From Clostridia bacterium (GTDB lineage Bacteria > Bacillota > Clostridia > Christensenellales > CAG-314), in assembly GCA_017407305.1 (NCBI GenBank), contig JAFQWS010000036.1:1-24880 (forward strand): a stretch of DNA of 24,880 bases, in the 5' to 3' direction. Numbering within the stretch: position 1 is the stretch's first letter; the number at the start of each line of letters is the position of its first letter. Both the position numbers and the translations under genes were made by a program. Shown one piece after another: positions 1 to 6,633 of the stretch. The notes below the pieces were generated by a model, which saw only the letters and a list, made by a program, of their open reading frames with translations, searched no databases and had not been told where the DNA came from.

Positions 1-105
1 CGTACCACCACCATGGTTGCAAGGAGCAGGCTGACAAGCGCACAAGGTAAAAACCATTGCACATACAAACAAAAATACCACTGTAATTTTGGAAAACTTT
101 GTCAT
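1..105 (-). CDS. Lipoprotein, N-terminal 35 residues only (runs off window)
   Basis: Reading the minus strand from the ATG at 105 gives a typical lipoprotein signal peptide: positive start (K3, K6), hydrophobic core at residues 7-20, then the lipobox L21-C22-A23-C24, so signal peptidase II should cut before C24 and the protein should be tethered to the outer face of the membrane. A Ser/Pro/Gly-rich linker seems to follow (the last visible residues include PAPCNHGGGT). A full AAGGAG ribosome-binding site (115-120) sits 9 bases upstream, and a promoter lies at 140-168. The gene continues beyond position 1, so its function cannot be told. Signal peptide and start are well supported. Confidence 0.8.
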   Translation of the reverse strand, partial: MTKFSKITVVFLFVCAMVFTLCACQPAPCNHGGGT

Positions 106-139
106 CGCCTTTTACTCCTTTATATATATTTACACCAAC

Positions 140-168
140 ATTATATTAAAAATTTAACCAAAAGTAAA
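140..168 (-). promoter_or_regulatory. Sigma-A type promoter for the 5' lipoprotein gene
   Basis: On the minus strand there is a perfect -10 TATAAT (140-145) and a -35 TTTACT (163-168, 4 of 6 consensus) separated by 17 bases. The predicted transcript starts near 133, giving a leader of about 28 bases that contains the AAGGAG site. Confidence 0.55.
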
Positions 169-180
169 TACCCAAAAAGG

Positions 181-208
181 AAAAAGCACGGGAATCACGT
201 GTTTTTTT
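181..208 (-). terminator. Likely terminator of the esterase gene
   Basis: Arms 181-190 and 198-207 pair around a 7-base loop. The core is CACG/CGTG, extended by A-T pairs and one G-T pair. Runs of A on one side and T on the other mean it could act on either strand. It begins directly after the esterase stop codon. The GC core is short, so it may be weak. Confidence 0.5.
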
Positions 209-1788
209 TACAATTCTGCAAATTCATGCAAAAGTCTGTCTAGCAACACTAGATAGTTTTCTAAGGTGTCTTTATTCGGTCCTTCCAAAAGCTTTTCGTA
301 AAAACTCAAAACGTTTTTAAGGCTATCATGTTGAACACTTGAAAGTGTATAAAGCTGACAACTTGATACTTTATTTGCCAAATGTGTTCTCAAATTGTAT
401 CCATCACTATAAAAAACCAGCCCATCACCCATGGTATTTATATCTGCATCTTGACCAGTACCATCAGAATCACTATATAGCAACAATACATCCAAAGAAG
501 ATTGTCCTATCGGTAGCGTTTGTGCTACGTTCAAAGGCGATTGATTTTCTAAATTTGATTTTACGACAGCATCATCTTGATTATATGCACCGCTTAAGAT
601 GCGTAACAAGTTGATTTTATCCCCATCATAACTTTCTACACTGGTTACATAGTCATATAAACCTGAAAGATCGGTAGGCGCACATTCGGCAACAATAAGA
701 GAAATGCCCGAGTTATTAGCAGGATTATATGGATTTTGCAAGCCATAAAGAAGTGCAAGATGTCCACCTGCACTGTAACCCATCAATGCCACTTTGCCAA
801 GAGTAATATTAATATTCGGGTCATCCAAAGTATCTCTCAACGTGCTGATTGCTGTGGCAATGTCAGTCAACATGGTGTTACAGTTAGGATTGTTAGCATT
901 TGAGCTTGGAGTAATAAGTGAATAGTCAACACCAGCATACACTAAGCCCTTGTTCAAAACTGAATCTTTGTAATGAGCATATTCTCCTCTATTGCCACCA
1001 GCCCAAGCGCCACCGTGAAGGGTGATTACTGCGTTAAGTTGTGCTTTTTCGAAAATTGTGTAGTTATCATAAGTAGGTAAAAGAATATTTGTTGGAATAG
1101 CGATTTCCATATTTGGATTACTTGTCTCGCCATTATTATAATTTATGTAAATTGTGGAATCAGTCTTCACTTTTATATCCACGGTGACTGCCTCACTAAA
1201 GCGTGAAAAAATTACTCTTTGACCATTTGCAGAAAGAGCAATCGAAAAATCTGTTACTTTGCTCATTGTTGTTTCTCCAATTGCTTGAGCTCTAACGTCA
1301 AAGTTCTTTTTATTTTGTTGCAAAAGATCGTTGGTTATGTTTTGAGTATAAGCATAAATCTTGCTTGGTACAAACAAAGAAAATTGTTTTTCTTCCACTT
1401 CAAAATGTGCGGTAACAGCATTCAATTGTGTAAAGGTTGTTGCACCAGGACAAGAAATAAGAACGTTAACTTGACCATTTTGAGTCATGCCACCATGCAA
1501 AGGGATTCGGTAAACATAGTTTTCATCACAATAAAAAGGTGTGGAAAAACCTGTGACGTAAAATGCACCGATATCGTCAGACCCATCAATACACAAATAT
1601 ACTTCCTTAACAAGTTGCATATTGCTACCTCGTTCATTAATTACTGCTTGAAAATCACCCCAAATGCCAACAGAATAATTTACATAATTATATAATCCCA
1701 AGCCAATATTAGTTGTGCTTCCTGTGCCATTGGGGGCAAATGATGCGATATTTAAAGAGCCTTGAGAGTTTATTGAATAAAAAGGCAT
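208..1788 (-). CDS. Esterase/lipase-like alpha/beta hydrolase with an extra beta-rich N-terminal region
   Basis: The C-terminal half (about residues 230-505 of 526) is an alpha/beta hydrolase of the BD-FAE/hormone-sensitive-lipase type. It has the oxyanion motif HGGAWAGG (258-265), the nucleophile elbow GYSAGG with Ser339, a likely acid near D440/D442 and a likely His487. It probably cleaves carboxylic esters; the substrate is unknown. Residues 1-210 are beta-strand-rich and resemble the N-terminal domain of phage baseplate proteins of the BppU type, which is an eyeball comparison only. There is no signal peptide or membrane segment. The start is set by AAGGAG (1797-1802), 8 bases upstream. 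Codon use is AAT/TAT/ATA/TTA-rich (7 of 8 early Asn codons are AAT), unlike neighbouring genes, which suggests transfer. A -10-like TATAAT at 1808-1813 is too close to the ribosome site to be the clear promoter. Confidence 0.75.
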   Translation of the reverse strand: MPFYSINSQGSLNIASFAPNGTGSTTNIGLGLYNYVNYSVGIWGDFQAVINERGSNMQLVKEVYLCIDGSDDIGAFYVTGFSTPFYCDENYVYRIPLHGGMTQNGQVNVLISCPGATTFTQLNAVTAHFEVEEKQFSLFVPSKIYAYTQNITNDLLQQNKKNFDVRAQAIGETTMSKVTDFSIALSANGQRVIFSRFSEAVTVDIKVKTDSTIYINYNNGETSNPNMEIAIPTNILLPTYDNYTIFEKAQLNAVITLHGGAWAGGNRGEYAHYKDSVLNKGLVYAGVDYSLITPSSNANNPNCNTMLTDIATAISTLRDTLDDPNINITLGKVALMGYSAGGHLALLYGLQNPYNPANNSGISLIVAECAPTDLSGLYDYVTSVESYDGDKINLLRILSGAYNQDDAVVKSNLENQSPLNVAQTLPIGQSSLDVLLLYSDSDGTGQDADINTMGDGLVFYSDGYNLRTHLANKVSSCQLYTLSSVQHDSLKNVLSFYEKLLEGPNKDTLENYLVLLDRLLHEFAEL

Positions 1789-2220
1789 AAATATATCTCC
1801 TTATTAAATTATATTTGAAAAACAAACACAAACGACGTGCGCACTTTATTAAAATTGCTTGCGTTCATTTCCCATACTTCAAGTGTAAACCCCGAAATGC
1901 CGAAAATCAAGTTTCAGTGCCAAAATTTTTTAGCCACAATACTCTTTCCGTTGGCAATTTTATCAAAATTTACAATATTTGAAACATTTTGAGTGTTAAA
2001 AACATCAAAAAGAGTGTTTTTTTAATTATAAAAAATTTGCAACTATTGCTACAAGTTTCTTTGTTTTTTGAAATTGGAAAGAGGACATTATTTAATTTTT
2101 GTGCAAGAAAAATTTGGCAAGGTGTCTGCTTGATTGTGCTGTGGAAAAAAGTGTGATACAATAAATTTGCTTTTGCAAGGTCACGCAAAAGGTAATGCAT
2201 TGAAAATTTGAGAGGCACAT
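1789..2220. other. Divergent intergenic region, 432 bases
   Basis: This AT-rich gap separates the divergent esterase and HAD phosphatase genes. It holds the esterase ribosome site (1797-1802) and, at the right end, the HAD promoter and ribosome site. The rest, about 1815-2130, shows no convincing gene, RNA fold or operator. A short direct repeat GAGTGTT occurs near 1990 and 2012 without obvious meaning. Confidence 0.5.
2134..2162 (+). promoter_or_regulatory. Extended -10 promoter for the HAD phosphatase gene
   Basis: A -10 TACAAT (2157-2162) is preceded by TGA, forming an extended -10. A weak -35 TTGTGC (2134-2139) lies 17 bases upstream. The predicted start near 2169 leaves a leader of about 50 bases with AGAGG at 2211-2215, 5 bases before the ATG. 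Confidence 0.5.
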
Positions 2221-2910
2221 ATGATAAAAGTCGTTTTGTTTGATATTGACAACACCTTGTTGGACTTTGACCAATACGTAAAAGATGCCATGAAAAACGG
2301 ATTTGAAAAGTTTGCTTTGGGCAAATATGACAATGACACTTTTGCCGTATTTACCAAGGTAAATTCTGAACTTTGGCACGATTTGGAAAAAGGAAAACTT
2401 TCCTTTGAACAATTGAAAAAAGTGCGTTGGAATTTGGTTTTTGACGCTCTTGGCATTGACTTTGACGGCGAATACTTTGAAGAATATTTTAGAGAGTTTT
2501 TGTTTGACAGCGCAATTGCTGAAGAAGGCGCGATGCACCTTTTGCAATATCTCAAAGGCAAATATCTCCTTGGCGTTGCAAGTAACGGCCCTTATGCCCA
2601 ACAAATCAACCGATTGAAAAGGGCAAATATGTTGAGTTTCTTTGAGCATTGTTTCATTTCAGAAGAAATTGGACACAGCAAACCTTCCAAAGAATTTTTT
2701 GACGTTTGTATGTCGCGCATCAACAAAGATTTGCAACAAGAAATTTTGCCTTGCCAAGTGTTGATTGTGGGCGACTCGCTGTCATCCGACATTGCAGGTG
2801 GCAAAGTTGCCGGTATGAAAACTTGCTTTTTCAATCCAAAAAACAAACCTTGCCACGAACAAATTGATTTTGTCATCACAAAGTTGAGCCAGTTGGAAGA
2901 AATTCTTTGA
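2221..2910 (+). CDS. HAD-superfamily hydrolase, YjjG-like nucleotidase
   Basis: This 229-residue cytosolic protein has all four HAD motifs: DxDNT with nucleophile D8 and D10, motif II S121-N122, motif III K154, and motif IV GDSLSSD with D185 and D190. A helical cap lies between motifs I and II at about residues 15-100. The length, the DIDNTLLDF start and the C1-type cap fit the YjjG/YfnB group, whose known members dephosphorylate pyrimidine and non-canonical nucleotides. The family call is firm; the substrate is inference. It is a single-gene unit with its own promoter and a strong terminator, running opposite to both neighbours, so the context adds no functional hint. Confidence 0.85.
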   Translation: MIKVVLFDIDNTLLDFDQYVKDAMKNGFEKFALGKYDNDTFAVFTKVNSELWHDLEKGKLSFEQLKKVRWNLVFDALGIDFDGEYFEEYFREFLFDSAIAEEGAMHLLQYLKGKYLLGVASNGPYAQQINRLKRANMLSFFEHCFISEEIGHSKPSKEFFDVCMSRINKDLQQEILPCQVLIVGDSLSSDIAGGKVAGMKTCFFNPKNKPCHEQIDFVITKLSQLEEIL

Positions 2911-2925
2911 CAATCTCAAAACAAA

Positions 2926-2962
2926 AACCCCTTGACTTTATGAAAGTCAAGGGGTTGTTTTT
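2926..2962. terminator. Strong bidirectional rho-independent terminator
   Basis: A perfect 14-bp stem (2926-2939 with 2943-2956) closes a 3-base loop. It is followed by T-rich sequence on the plus strand (2955-2962) and has A-rich sequence on the left (2921-2927), which gives a U-run on the minus strand. It lies between the convergent HAD gene and the trpS operon and should end both transcripts. Confidence 0.92.
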
Positions 2963-2970
2963 ATGTAAAA

Positions 2971-3597
2971 TTATTTTTGCAAATATTTTTTTAGGTGTTT
3001 TCCCACCAAGCCAAAGGTGGCATCAAGCAGTTTTGAATAGAAAGGCAAAAAGACGTTTGCCAAAACTATCAACCCAATGCCCAACCAAAGTGCGTTGGGG
3101 TTTTGCAAAAAGGTAGGCACAAATAGGCAAAACAACATGCTGAAAATTGCCAACGTTACGTTCCAAAAAACGTAGTAGACAATCCAACGGGGTGTTCCCG
3201 AAAGGCGAGGAACGACAAGGGTTTGGGACGTTTTTTCAATTTTTTCGTCAAAGCCAAACAGTTGCTCCACGTCTTGATCCGCTTTGTAAACAACCTTGTT
3301 TTTGGGGCTTTCGCAAAACAATTTGAGCAAGACAAAAGGGTAAAGCATCAACACTCCTGCCAAAATTGTTGCTGGATTGGCAGTTGCGCCCAACAAAACA
3401 CCCAAAATGCAAGTGACAACGTAGGTCGCCACCGACCACCACCAAAGACGGTCAGCCAACGTGGGAACTGCCAAACATACTGCACCCATTGCCAAAAGAG
3501 CAAAGCCTGCCCACGAAAGGTAGCAAGCTCCAACGGTGCAAATGACTGCCATTGCCGAGCAAACTGCCGACAACGTGATACGCTTGGTCTTGTTCAC
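2971..3597 (-). CDS. Polytopic membrane protein of unknown function
   Basis: This 208-residue protein has about six hydrophobic helices, near residues 8-28, 30-46, 54-72, 77-95, 137-160 and 168-186. A polar stretch of about 40 residues separates helices 4 and 5. The first half resembles small Clostridia membrane proteins distantly like ECF-transporter S components, but that is weak inference. It is the last gene of the trpS operon. Its GTG start at 3597 directly follows the TAA of the J-domain gene with no good ribosome-binding site, so it is probably translated by coupling. An internal Met16 is a less likely start because it would remove half of the first helix. Confidence 0.7.
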   Translation of the reverse strand: MNKTKRITLSAVCSAMAVICTVGACYLSWAGFALLAMGAVCLAVPTLADRLWWWSVATYVVTCILGVLLGATANPATILAGVLMLYPFVLLKLFCESPKNKVVYKADQDVEQLFGFDEKIEKTSQTLVVPRLSGTPRWIVYYVFWNVTLAIFSMLFCLFVPTFLQNPNALWLGIGLIVLANVFLPFYSKLLDATFGLVGKHLKKYLQK

Positions 3598-4233
3598 TTA
3601 GCACCCCACACCACAACGAACGCAGTCGCAACATGCGTTTGCCAACAAGCAGTCTGCACAATAACTGCCTGTGCAAGTGCCGTTGCCGTGATAAGTGTGC
3701 GATGCTTGTTCGCTGGTCGTACGCAATTGGTCGGGAGAAATTGTGTTGGAAGAAATAATCTTTGTCAACTTTGCCAATGCTTGAACGTACTTGGGATTGT
3801 CGGGATCTTTTTGAACGGCAAATTCAAGTTGTTTTTTGCTTTCCAAATACCAATTTTTCTTGAAATAAACAACACTTTGCAAAAAATGCCATTCGGCCGT
3901 TCTGTTGACGACTTGGTCCAACTTTTCTTGCGCAAGTTCAACGTCTTCTTCAATGAGCTTTTGGATTTCTTGAGCATCAAAGCCACTTTGTGCCTTTTCG
4001 TGTTCATCCATAAAATCTTCTTCGTGCCATTCGTGAGGGAACTTGGACATTGCTTCTTCGTAAGCGACCTTCAATTGTTGCATTTTTTCGGCTGCTTCTT
4101 GTCCTTTTTCGCCCGGCAAAAATCTGTCGTCTTCGTATTTTTCTTTTAATTTTTGATATGCTTGTTCAATTTCTTCTTGCGTTGCGTTTTCTTTTATTTG
4201 CAAGATTTTGTAAGCATTGATTTCGTAACCCAT
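3598..4233 (-). CDS. J-domain-like protein with degenerate HPD and Cys-rich tail
   Basis: Residues 5-63 of 211 read as a J domain (NAYKILQIKENATQEEIEQA, then a Lys/Tyr-rich second helix), but the HPD tripeptide that activates Hsp70 is E34-D35-D36. A basic-acidic helical region follows, and residues 90-160 look like TPR-type helical repeats. The last 25 residues carry eight cysteines (187, 192, 195, 201, 202, 204, 207, 211), suggesting metal binding or lipid attachment. A GAGG-type ribosome site precedes the ATG, and the DUF5685 stop codon lies 4 bases upstream. The pairing with DUF5685 is, as I recall, recurrent in Clostridia. Canonical co-chaperone activity is doubtful without HPD; the true role is unknown. 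Confidence 0.75.
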   Translation of the reverse strand: MGYEINAYKILQIKENATQEEIEQAYQKLKEKYEDDRFLPGEKGQEAAEKMQQLKVAYEEAMSKFPHEWHEEDFMDEHEKAQSGFDAQEIQKLIEEDVELAQEKLDQVVNRTAEWHFLQSVVYFKKNWYLESKKQLEFAVQKDPDNPKYVQALAKLTKIISSNTISPDQLRTTSEQASHTYHGNGTCTGSYCADCLLANACCDCVRCGVGC

Positions 4234-4237
4234 CTGA

Positions 4238-5068
4238 TTAACCTCTTATTTTTTTGAGTACCCTCTCGTTTTCTTGACGGAAGGTCTTGTAAACTACGTT
4301 ATGCAAAATGCAGTTGTATTTTGTCAAATTTAAATCGTTTAGGCACATGACTGCACGGTTGGTCACCGTGTTGAGCAAAAAGGAAATTTCTTCCAAAGCC
4401 TTTTTGTCCAGCTTTGAACCATATGCTTGTTGAAAAGGATTGTACGATTTTTTTCTTAAATCTTTATTGAAATCGTCGCACGCATCTATTAAATATACCC
4501 ATTTTCCCACATTGTAACACAAATCCAACAAAAATTTGTTGGATTTACCCACAACTGTCTTTGCCACGTGCACCAAAAGTTGTGCCGACGGATGAGAAAC
4601 GACGTCAATGGACGTTTCTTTTTGTTGTTCCAACTTTGCCAAGGAAAGACACTCTTGTTGCAACGCCGTTGCCAATTCGGGTTCTTTTTCACAAGCCAAT
4701 TTGAAATCCTTTTCAAAAAGCTTTTTCGCCAACTTTTTTGTCAAAGATTTTTCGTCTTGAACGTGGTCTGCCAAAGATAAATATGTCAACAAAACGTTGG
4801 CTGTGGCAAGTTTTGAACAAACTTCGTCCACCGTCATCAACGTTCGGTCTTTAAATGGATGGGCAACGCATTTTCCCTTGACAACTTCCACTTCTTGTTG
4901 CAAAAAGCTGTGAAACAGCACGTTCAAAAAAGTGATGTCGTTGCCAACGGCCGTGCGCGCTTTTGACGAATAATTTTTGGTAGCCTTGCAGATGCCACAC
5001 ATAAAAGTTTGAAAAATTCCTCTTTCACTTTGTTGGGCATCATTGCTCAATTTTACGTATCCAAACAT
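4238..5068 (-). CDS. DUF5685 family protein
   Basis: This 276-residue, mostly helical protein matches the DUF5685 pattern I know from Clostridia: an MFGYV start, C24-x2-C27 in MCGIC, then GKCVAHPF with C67 and H70. These could together bind a metal. Two acid motifs, DHVQD (101-105) and LIDACDDFNKD (193-203), are spaced like the paired Asp motifs of all-alpha isoprenoid synthases, but any such activity is speculation. The start is certain in frame: its ATG overlaps the trpS TAA by one base (TAATG), with no Shine-Dalgarno, so it is probably translated by termination-reinitiation. The function of the family is not established. Confidence 0.8.
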   Translation of the reverse strand: MFGYVKLSNDAQQSERGIFQTFMCGICKATKNYSSKARTAVGNDITFLNVLFHSFLQQEVEVVKGKCVAHPFKDRTLMTVDEVCSKLATANVLLTYLSLADHVQDEKSLTKKLAKKLFEKDFKLACEKEPELATALQQECLSLAKLEQQKETSIDVVSHPSAQLLVHVAKTVVGKSNKFLLDLCYNVGKWVYLIDACDDFNKDLRKKSYNPFQQAYGSKLDKKALEEISFLLNTVTNRAVMCLNDLNLTKYNCILHNVVYKTFRQENERVLKKIRG

Positions 5069-6078
5069 TATCTAATAGGGGGAACAAAACCAACCTTTTT
5101 GTAAACCTTTTGCAAGGTTTTGTTGGCAAGATAATTGGCCTTTTCGGCACCTTCTTTCAACACCTTTTCCAAATATGCCTTGTCTTTGAGCAATTGTGCT
5201 TGTTTTTCTTGAATAGGTTGCAAAACGGCAGAAACGGCTTCCGCCAATTTTTCTTTGAACACACCATAGCCAAGACCTTCAAATTCCTTTTCACATTGGG
5301 CAATTGTCTTGCCTGTGCAAAGTGAATAGATTGTCAAAAGGTTGGATACGGCAGGTTTTTCGCTGAGAGAATATCTTACTTGCGTGTCGCTGTCGGTGAC
5401 TGCACGTCTAAATTTTCTTGCCACTGTTGCTTTGTCGTCCGTCAAGAAAATGCTGGCATTTTCGTTTTCGTCAGATTTGCTCATTTTGGAAGAAGGATCT
5501 GCCAAACTCATGATTTTTGCGCCTTGTTTTGCAATGTAAGGTTCGGGAACGACAAAAGTAGGGGAATATCTATTATTAAATCTTTCTGCCAACGTGCGAG
5601 CAAGTTCCAAATGTTGTTTTTGGTCCTTGCCAACGGGAACTACGTCAGTTTGATACAACAAAATATCACTTGCCATCAAGACGGGGTAGTTCATCAAACC
5701 CATGTTGATGTTGTCTTGATGTTTGCGAGATTTATCTTTGAATTGCGTCATGCGATTGAGTTCGCCAATGTAGGCAATTGTGTCCAAAACCCATGCCAAT
5801 TCGGCGTGTGCGTGAACGTGAGATTGCAAAAAGACAATACTCTTTTCCGGATCAATGCCACATGCCAAATAAAGAGCAAGCAATTCCATTGTGTGCTTTC
5901 TCAATTCGGCAGGTTGTTGTGCGACAGTAATAGAGTGTAAATCTACAACGCTAAAAATACATTGAAAATCTTCTTGCATTGCGCCCCAATTTTTGATTGC
6001 TCCCAAATAGTTGCCCAACGTGATGTTGCCGGTGGGTTGTACGCCGGAAAATACAATTTTTTTGCCTTCGGGTGTCAT
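5068..6078 (-). CDS. trpS: Tryptophan-tRNA ligase (TrpRS)
   Basis: This cytosolic class Ic synthetase charges tRNA-Trp with tryptophan using ATP. The 336 residues show the HIGH-type ATP motif TGNITLGN (16-23), the conserved central stretch NYPVLMASDILLYQ (about 130-143), and KMSKS (198-202), and the length is normal. I start it at the ATG at 6078, not the in-frame TTG 15 bases earlier at 6093, because GGAGGAA (6085-6091) sits 6 bases before this ATG and would otherwise lie inside the gene. It is the first gene of an operon with DUF5685, the J-domain protein and a membrane protein. The promoter is so close that no T-box leader fits. Confidence 0.97.
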   Translation of the reverse strand: MTPEGKKIVFSGVQPTGNITLGNYLGAIKNWGAMQEDFQCIFSVVDLHSITVAQQPAELRKHTMELLALYLACGIDPEKSIVFLQSHVHAHAELAWVLDTIAYIGELNRMTQFKDKSRKHQDNINMGLMNYPVLMASDILLYQTDVVPVGKDQKQHLELARTLAERFNNRYSPTFVVPEPYIAKQGAKIMSLADPSSKMSKSDENENASIFLTDDKATVARKFRRAVTDSDTQVRYSLSEKPAVSNLLTIYSLCTGKTIAQCEKEFEGLGYGVFKEKLAEAVSAVLQPIQEKQAQLLKDKAYLEKVLKEGAEKANYLANKTLQKVYKKVGFVPPIR

Positions 6079-6105
6079 TGTTCGTTCCTCCAATAAGTTA
6101 AACTA

Positions 6106-6134
6106 ATTTTAGCATATTGCCTTTTGATAGTCAA
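6106..6134 (-). promoter_or_regulatory. Strong promoter of the trpS operon
   Basis: The -35 TTGACT (6129-6134), a 17-base spacer and the -10 TAAAAT (6106-6111) with a TGC extended -10 form a near-consensus sigma-A promoter. The predicted start near 6099 gives a leader of about 20 bases containing GGAGG. Confidence 0.85.
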
Positions 6135-6150
6135 CAAACGTAAATCTAAA

Positions 6151-6188
6151 TAAAAAACTCCACACAAAAGTAACCCTTTGTGTGGAGT
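6151..6188 (-). terminator. Terminator of the rpmE-prfA operon
   Basis: A perfect 12-bp stem (6157-6168 with 6177-6188) with an 8-base loop is followed on the minus strand by a run of six or seven Ts. It lies 15 bases after the stop of the P-loop gene and just upstream of the trpS promoter, so trpS is separately transcribed. Confidence 0.92.
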
Positions 6189-6202
6189 GAAAATCAAATC
6201 AA

Positions 6203-6607
6203 TTATGCAATTTCGTATTGTGCAAGATTTTCGGGAATTTTGTCTGCTGTAACTGCAATGGTAAATTCGATGCTGAAATCTTTTTCGAGTTTTTCAATGC
6301 CGTCTACCAATGCTTGGCAATCGTCCACTGTCAAACGCAAAACACTGAACAATTCGTCACAATAGACGTGTTCGATGTCATAGTTGAGTGCCAACATTCC
6401 CTTTGCAAATGCAATGAATTGTTCGACTGTCTTGATTTTGTATTCGCTCATATCTACCAAACGAATTTTTCTATCCAAGACGTGCATGCGGTGGTTGGAT
6501 TTGTCCAAATAAACCAAAACACCCTTGCATACTGCGCAATGTGCGTGTGCTCTATTGACAAGTTTTTCTGTTTTGCCACTTCCTTTTTGTCCACAAATGA
6601 GTTTCAT
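6203..6607 (-). CDS. Small P-loop ATP-binding protein of unknown function
   Basis: This 134-residue protein begins with a Walker A motif, GQKGSGKT (6-13). A Walker B-like strand, hydrophobic then C83-D84-E85, follows about 70 residues later. The rest is a compact alpha/beta fold with no other known domain. Similar small Clostridia proteins are sometimes labelled PilT-like or thymidine-kinase-like, but it lacks the zinc site and length of thymidine kinase and the rest of PilT. AAGGGG (6616-6621) lies 8 bases before the ATG. It is the last gene of the rpmE-prmC-prfA operon, 26 bases after prfA, and ends at a strong terminator. A link to translation is suggested only by context. Confidence 0.75.
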   Translation of the reverse strand: MKLICGQKGSGKTEKLVNRAHAHCAVCKGVLVYLDKSNHRMHVLDRKIRLVDMSEYKIKTVEQFIAFAKGMLALNYDIEHVYCDELFSVLRLTVDDCQALVDGIEKLEKDFSIEFTIAVTADKIPENLAQYEIA

Positions 6608-6633
6608 ATATTGTTCCCCTTGTTAAAATTATT

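Noticed and set aside
1797..1813. TATAAT at 1808-1813 as the esterase promoter
   Set aside because: Its predicted start would fall inside the AAGGAG ribosome site and no -35 is visible at the right spacing. The true promoter is probably further upstream and unidentified.
1970..2649. Minus-strand open frames opposite the HAD gene and its upstream region
   Set aside because: They overlap the well-supported HAD gene antisense or fill AT-rich spacer, show no protein family features and have no good ribosome site.
3223..4149. Long plus-strand open frame of 308 codons
   Set aside because: It is antisense to the membrane and J-domain genes, which have recognisable features and fit a gapless operon. 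Its Cys/Gln-rich translation is what reversed low-GC coding DNA gives.
6079..6150. T-box riboswitch upstream of trpS
   Set aside because: The trpS promoter lies at 6106-6134, leaving a leader of about 20 bases, far too short for a T-box, and the upstream hairpin at 6157-6188 belongs to the previous operon.
6203..6607. Thymidine kinase
   Set aside because: It has a similar P-loop, but it is too short and lacks the zinc-binding cysteines and lasso region of thymidine kinase.
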